From Oxyruncus cristatus (lineage: Eukaryota > Chordata > Aves > Passeriformes > Cotingidae): a stretch of 64,000 bases of DNA. The number at the start of each line of letters is the position of its first letter. The first letter of the stretch is position 1. Where the stretch lies: assembly GCA_013399855.1 (NCBI GenBank), contig VXAY01000115.1, forward strand, positions 724,799-788,798, written 5' to 3'. Below are positions 58,847 to 64,000 of this stretch, in pieces. The position numbers and the translations under genes were made by a program. Under the pieces are notes generated by a model. That model was not told where the DNA came from. It did no database searches and saw nothing but the letters and a program-made list of their open reading frames with translations.

Positions 58847-60838
58847 CTGGGAAGAACACAGGAGAAAATATTCTGTTAAGGAAAGGGAATACCCCAACGA
58901 TAATGAACCACAAAGAAACACACGCGTTGACAACGCATTTGTGGGTTTTTGTAAGGGAAGTGCTCTAAGTGTGTAACAGAACAACTTTGTATTTTTAACT
59001 TTAGATGGTAATGTTTAATGCCACTGAAGCCCACGGAACTCTACGTGCTTTCTCACTCGTTGTCTTCTGACACGTCTTTTATGGCAGCGATGGCCACAGT
59101 AATTATTAACACAGCTATTCCTTGCTGATAGTGCTCAGGGACTGCAAAGCTGGCAAAAAGGTTTTATGAAAGCTGACGGGAAAGCAAGAGTTCCCTCCAC
59201 TTATTATATTTACTTGAGCTAAGACGTGATCCCCTGGAGCCCCTGAAGTCCATACCTCCTGACAAGCTCAGCAGAGATGGCAAAGCCTTAACATACTACA
59301 TCAAATTCTGCGATACATAAAACATTGCACATCATCCAACATAAAGGAACTCAGCCTTGCGAAGGAACCGCCGCATTTCTGACCATACAGCAGGTTCGCC
59401 TATCATTTAATTAAAAACATGCATTAAAATGTCCTGAAGTTATTAAAAGAATTTGCTTCAGATAAAACAGTAATGGAAAAAAAATGCTTTCAAGTTAATC
59501 AACCTACTTTGATTCAGGTAAATTCATTAGAAATGTAAGGCCTTTCTTCCCATTAAAATATTTTAATGCAAACAATTTTAATTCATTACCTACAAAATCC
59601 TGATGAAACAAAGGCGTGGAAGTGAGCTGCCTGCCTGATTAATAACTGTCTTCTACGAGGTTTTAGGGTTGCTAAAAAGAGCTTATAAAATTCTTTAATA
59701 TTCTGTAGATAACCAAGTAACATAAGAGGATGTAATCACCTATAGTTCTGAAAACATTCTTCTGCCTTAGAATGGCACTTCTAGACAAAAAATAAACCCT
59801 AAACCAGAGTGTGAACATGCAATTTATTCGTAATTTATTTTACTACGTTGTGTGGTGTCACGCTGAATGATAGGCTTGTGCATTCACACATGGGGTCAGA
59901 ATTAATGTAACAATAACTAAAAACCTTGTTTCAGAGAAGCCAATATTACTCTTTCTAGAAAACCTGCTGTGCAAACATTCCAGTAATTTCCTAATGAAAT
60001 GGAATCTCATTTTTCAGTCACTAGATAATACAGAGACTGCAGAACTGATGTCTTTACAACCCCCCCTCTGTGTTTACAAATGTAGAAGATCGGTCAGGCA
60101 ATAAACATCATTTATGTTGTGGATGTCATGTATGATATATATCATATACGTTGTAGCAAGTCTTTTAATACTGCTTTGCATAATATTCTGACATTTCCAT
60201 TGACAATCTTGGGGCATAGAATTAAAAAATGGCACCCAGAAAACAGTTAGAAGCAGTCCAATGCCAAGACTGGGGGATGTATTTTGAGTGGCTTTGCACT
60301 GGAGTCAGTTATAATCCAATATTCTCAGAAATGACTCCAAGGAGGGAACAGAATGCTCTTATTATAGTCACAGACGGTATGTTCTGCAAGTCCACCACAC
60401 CACAGCACCATCATTTGAAAGGTTCCTGTAACCCTGAAGAAAAAACCTGGAAAATTCATTTACTAAGGAAACAAACACAAGTTTCTCTGCTACTACAGGA
60501 AAAATAAACTATGCACACAGGGAATGATGAGTTAGAGAAGAATTCTGCAGGAAAGGAGTTGAAGGTCACAGTGGTATTCCAGAGGGTCACTGGCCAAGGA
60601 GCACATGCTGCAAATAATAAAGGCAATCCCTGCACTGGCACAAAAACGTATGTCCCCAAGGAAGCTGTTTTTCCTTGAGAAAAGACTAATACACACAGGC
60701 GGTGTTCTGTCTGCAAAGGCCAAATGAGGGAAACAAGACAACAGTCCTTAAAGAGAAGGGTAAAGGTCTGTTCTGCACGATCGTGATGACTAAAATGAAA
60801 AAGCACAACGTTTACAAGGTTGCTGGAGGGAAAAAAAT

Positions 60839-60920
60839 CAGGTTGGACATCAAGAAAAGCCTCTCAACAGGAAGGTCAGTCCCTCCTCCCAAATCACTGC
60901 TCGAACCAGGCAGCAAACTG
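60839..60920 (+). mobile_element. Possible CR1 fragment
   Basis: caggttggacatcaagaaaa followed by gcctctcaacaggaaggtc resembles the CR1 3' region (aggttggatatcaggaaaag...). The similarity fades after about 80 bases, so this is a weak call. Confidence 0.35.
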
Positions 60921-63739
60921 GATGTACATAGAGCCAGGCTCTTCCGTGTCCACCTGGGGCAGGAGCTGGTGAGTCAGGGAGTGCTGGTTCAGCCGCTCCT
61001 CTGACAGCTCTTTAACAGGGAGGGGGGAGAGGAGAGATCCCCTCACTGCTCCAACGCAGGAACGCCGGTCCCAGTGGAACTGGGGAGCTGCAGGGGATTG
61101 CCAGGCAAAGGCATGAGCTGGCAGTGGCAACTGGGAACAGATTGGGTTCTTTTCCACTGCACTTGTGCAGAAAGCACAGAGGAACCCGCAGGTAACCCAG
61201 CTGGCTCACTGTGTCATTTTTCCTTACCACTCTGGAAAGGAACAACATGGCAACTTATTGGGTAGAACTAAGAGTAATTTTCCACCCGCCTCATCAGCTT
61301 TTGGATATTAAAGTCTCATTTTCTAAACGTAATACATGCCATTTGTAAAGTCCTTCTAGCACTGAATATTACAAGGATCACGCCAGCTAATATAAATTGG
61401 GGGAATATGACGATTTGCAAGCCAGAATAAATCAATTTGCTTAAAAGCTTTGAAGAATCTAATTTTTTTTTTAATCAAGTCCCTGGTTCTGGAACAGAAT
61501 TAGGATTATAAATCCTGGATTAGGAGACCATAAACAATGGATATATATGACTTCACGATGTTTCAGTGCCAAGAAGTACTAAATGTTTTTCCACACAGAG
61601 ATCCAGAGGAGTGCCCTTTATATCATACCTGTGCTACAACCACACCTGAAGCTACAGAAATTAGGGGTAAGGAAATTCTTGCACATAAAACCATAGTCTT
61701 TTTTTTTCCTTCAGGCTTTAATTATAGTCTAAAACTACTGTATAGATATTCTTGGAATCCGGCTTATTTTGGGAATGACAACAACATGCCAAGATCTGTA
61801 TGCAAAACTACCGATATGCTGGAAAAAGATCCCACTGAATTTCTCCCCCCGGCAAGGTCAAGCCCAATTGTTAATGCTGGCAGAGAGAAGTCTGCTTTTT
61901 CAGGCTGCTCTCAGTGAAGCTCTGCTTTCAGAGCTTCTAATTGCAGTGTCCCTGACCTCAACACTCCTGGCCCTCGGCCAGAAAACTCCTATTTTAGGAT
62001 TCCCAATATGCCTGCCCTCCTGGGCAGAGCTGTGCCCAGTGGGATTGCCTGTTAGCCCTGTTGGAGCTCTTCCTTCTCACCTGGCCACTGCCCCCCAGGA
62101 GTTCTGTGCCTCCTCCCGCCCTGCCTGGCTTCTGGGATGTGTCTGTCTGTCTGTCTCCTACACAGCCAGTGCCTGCCTGTCCCAGACAGCCCTGCAGCTG
62201 AATGGGAATGCCCACACAAAAGCAGATAATTTCTCAGGTTTCCTTTCCTTTGGTCAATCTAAAATGCCTTTCCCAGTTCCTCATCACTTGGTTTCCAAGA
62301 GCTGTGTGCCAACACTTGGGTTCCTTGTTCTGCTTCCAGAGATTCCTCAAAGCTCAGGATTCCAGATCTCTACAAACTGAACGAAACATGTTTTCCTCTG
62401 GCTCTTGTTTCACTCTCCCAAAGTGTCTTCTACCAAACTCATGAGACGCTGGGTAGTGATTCTCCGTGGATGTACAGCAAGGGAGACTGACCTCTCCCCT
62501 CAGCACGTGGAGTGGCACAGAGAGGGTTTATTGGGGAATCATTACTTCAGTAAATACCCCTTCAGTTTATGGCCCTGTACTGTACAAACCCAGTCCAGCA
62601 TTAAAGCAAAAATACTGACTGTGACCTGAAAAAGGAGAAACAAACTGCGATGTGTAATCATGTTACATTCGTATGTTTAAATTCTGTGCCTCTTCTGAAA
62701 AGCTGAAATTAATTGTGTAATGATAAGTAACATTCACTTCCAAACAATGGTTTCATCAGAGTATTTGCAGCGAGGACAGAGTACTCCGATCTCATTATCC
62801 TTCCAAATGTGAACTGCAAGATGTTTACTGCTAGAATATAAAGTCAGAATGAGAAATTATCACTGAACAGAGTATATTTCATACCCCGTTCTTTTTACTA
62901 CATTCACTGATTTACTGGCTAATTGGAGAAAATGAGTAGCTCTCAATGATTCTTCAAGCTATTAATGCAAATTGGCAAGTCTATCTATGACTCAGAATTT
63001 GTATCATTAAATTTTGCCCGAGCCCTAATGAAGAACACAGGCTGAAGGAGCAGAGGGATTATTAGAGCATTGAGAAAATCATGCAGTTCTGTAGCTTGCT
63101 GGAGCTCTATTTCATGGCTTTATTTCTGGCTTTCAAGGAACTTGGGATCCCCTTTGCATGCAGTACTGAATTATCAGACTTCAGTATCCACATACCTATA
63201 GTATCTATATAACTTACAGCCATATATACATATATATATTCATCCTGATAAGGAAAAGAAAGAAAATAGAGATACAGCATCTCTACATTTTGCCTCTTTG
63301 AAGAGGATTCATGAGAGTTAGCAACATACCCTTTGATTAAGTTTGGGTTGTTAATATAAACCCGGATGAACAAACCTATTTTATTTGAAAGGCCTCCAGG
63401 AACTGCTTAAAACTGTATTAGAAGATCACTGAGATTCCCAGGAAAGACAAGAAAAACTGGCACCTGGTGCAATGGTTTACATACAAGGGCTCATTTCTGC
63501 TTCCTCAGAAAGGAGAGATAGTGACACAGAGTGAGACAAGGGTGAGACAAGCTTAGACTGTTCCTCAAACAGCTCACACACATTGTAAAACCTGTGTGAT
63601 TCATGGTCAAGTGGTAAAACACTGCTCTATGCAGCAAGATCCTGATCATTTGAGGGCCCTTCAAGTTCAATAACTGTTTCAGGATTTTTTTGCCACTCTT
63701 CCAGAACAGTAAGTTCCTGATCTAAATCTTTCTTCAGTG

Positions 63740-63793
63740 ATACACAAGATGACCCCCGGAGGCACCTTCCAACCTCGGCCCTTCTGTGATTCA
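63740..63793 (+). mobile_element. CR1 LINE 3' tail remnant
   Basis: gatgacccccggaggcacct followed by tccaacctcggcccttctgt and gattca matches the end of CR1. It is antisense to ANK2. Confidence 0.7.
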
Positions 63794-64000
63794 CTGAAAA
63801 AGCCTCTAACAATCCAAGCAATAAATTAATTGTAATCAGTGAAATATGAGTGTGACAAACAAATGCAACCCTGCAAGCTAAATTCAGAGCAACCACCTTG
63901 ACACCAACATCACAATTCTGAGAATTCTGATGCGCATTATGCTCAGAGCATTATTTTCAGCCAGGCTATAAATAAACTCGACGTAAGAGGATTGTATCCG

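Larger units (their letters stand above)
58847..64000 (-). other. ANK2: ANK2 intron upstream of repeat 4 (at least 5.2 kb, open at the window edge)
   Basis: No repeat-3 exon found. It contains CR1 traces (63,740-63,793 and possibly 60,839-60,920), a 16-base palindrome at 60,131-60,146, and TAAT-rich unique stretches (about 59,390-59,720 and 62,690-63,070). A 203-codon plus-strand frame (61,769-62,380) has no recognisable features. Confidence 0.8.

Noticed and set aside
61769..62380. 203-codon plus-strand open frame
   Set aside because: No recognisable domain, no splice or promoter context, and pyrimidine-rich composition explains the lack of stops.
58847..64000. ANK2 repeat-3 exon
   Set aside because: Searched by eye for the GNTALHIASLAG coding sequence on the minus strand without success; it is presumably above 64,000.
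1..64000. CRISPR arrays, bacterial operons, tRNA or rRNA genes, or a new multi-gene system
   Set aside because: The window is a spliced vertebrate gene. The only tandem array has a unit of about 175 bases without spacer structure, and no RNA-gene signature was seen.

Overview
The window is an internal slice of one vertebrate gene, ANK2 (ankyrin-B), read on the minus strand. Twenty-three coding exons can be placed between 58,846 and position 1, each with AG/GT splice borders. They join in one open frame of 2,739 bases (913 codons). The encoded protein starts at ankyrin repeat 4, runs through repeat 24, crosses a serine-rich acidic linker and enters the first ZU5 domain, where the window ends. 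The 5' exons (start codon, repeats 1-3) lie above 64,000. The second ZU5, UPA, death-domain and tail exons lie below position 1. ANK2 is preferred over ANK1 and ANK3 because of short diagnostic stretches such as [21 protein letters not shown] linker sequence, and MPPMVEGEG in ZU5. These were compared from memory, not by search.

The organism is most likely a bird. Interspersed repeats are sparse and the recognisable ones are truncated CR1 LINE 3' ends, with the typical ttccaacct...attctgtg ending. Introns are short for this gene, and some exons sit in very GC-rich pockets. A crocodilian or turtle is not strictly excluded.

Layout in transcript order, high to low coordinates: repeats 4-6 (58.8-55.5 kb), a 24-base microexon (55.1 kb), repeats 7-8 (53.2-52.0 kb), a 7.8 kb intron, repeats 9-11 (44.2-43.2 kb), repeats 12-13 (40.4-40.0 kb), repeats 14-16 (37.6-37.0 kb), repeats 17-18 (35.4-34.7 kb, inside a CpG-rich island with a five-copy tandem repeat on its downstream side), repeats 19-22 (33.0-31.1 kb), repeats 23-24 (28.5-26.2 kb), four linker exons (21.2-10.1 kb) and the first ZU5 exon (223-1). 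All repeat exons are phase 0 and are multiples of one repeat (99 or 198 bases), except the shortened R5-R6 exon (186). The phase changes only in the linker.

The exons build one protein. The ankyrin solenoid binds membrane partners such as ion exchangers, pumps, channels and L1-family adhesion molecules. The linker connects it to the ZU5/UPA module, which binds beta-spectrin. I found no second gene, no RNA gene and no novel system. The most interesting items are post-transcriptional or structural: the microexon with a UGC motif before its acceptor, a strong competing donor after repeat 17, a 25-base exact duplication flanking that exon, the tandem array beside repeat 18, a CTCF-like site, a UG-repeat donor, and an abrupt GC3 contrast between neighbouring exons.
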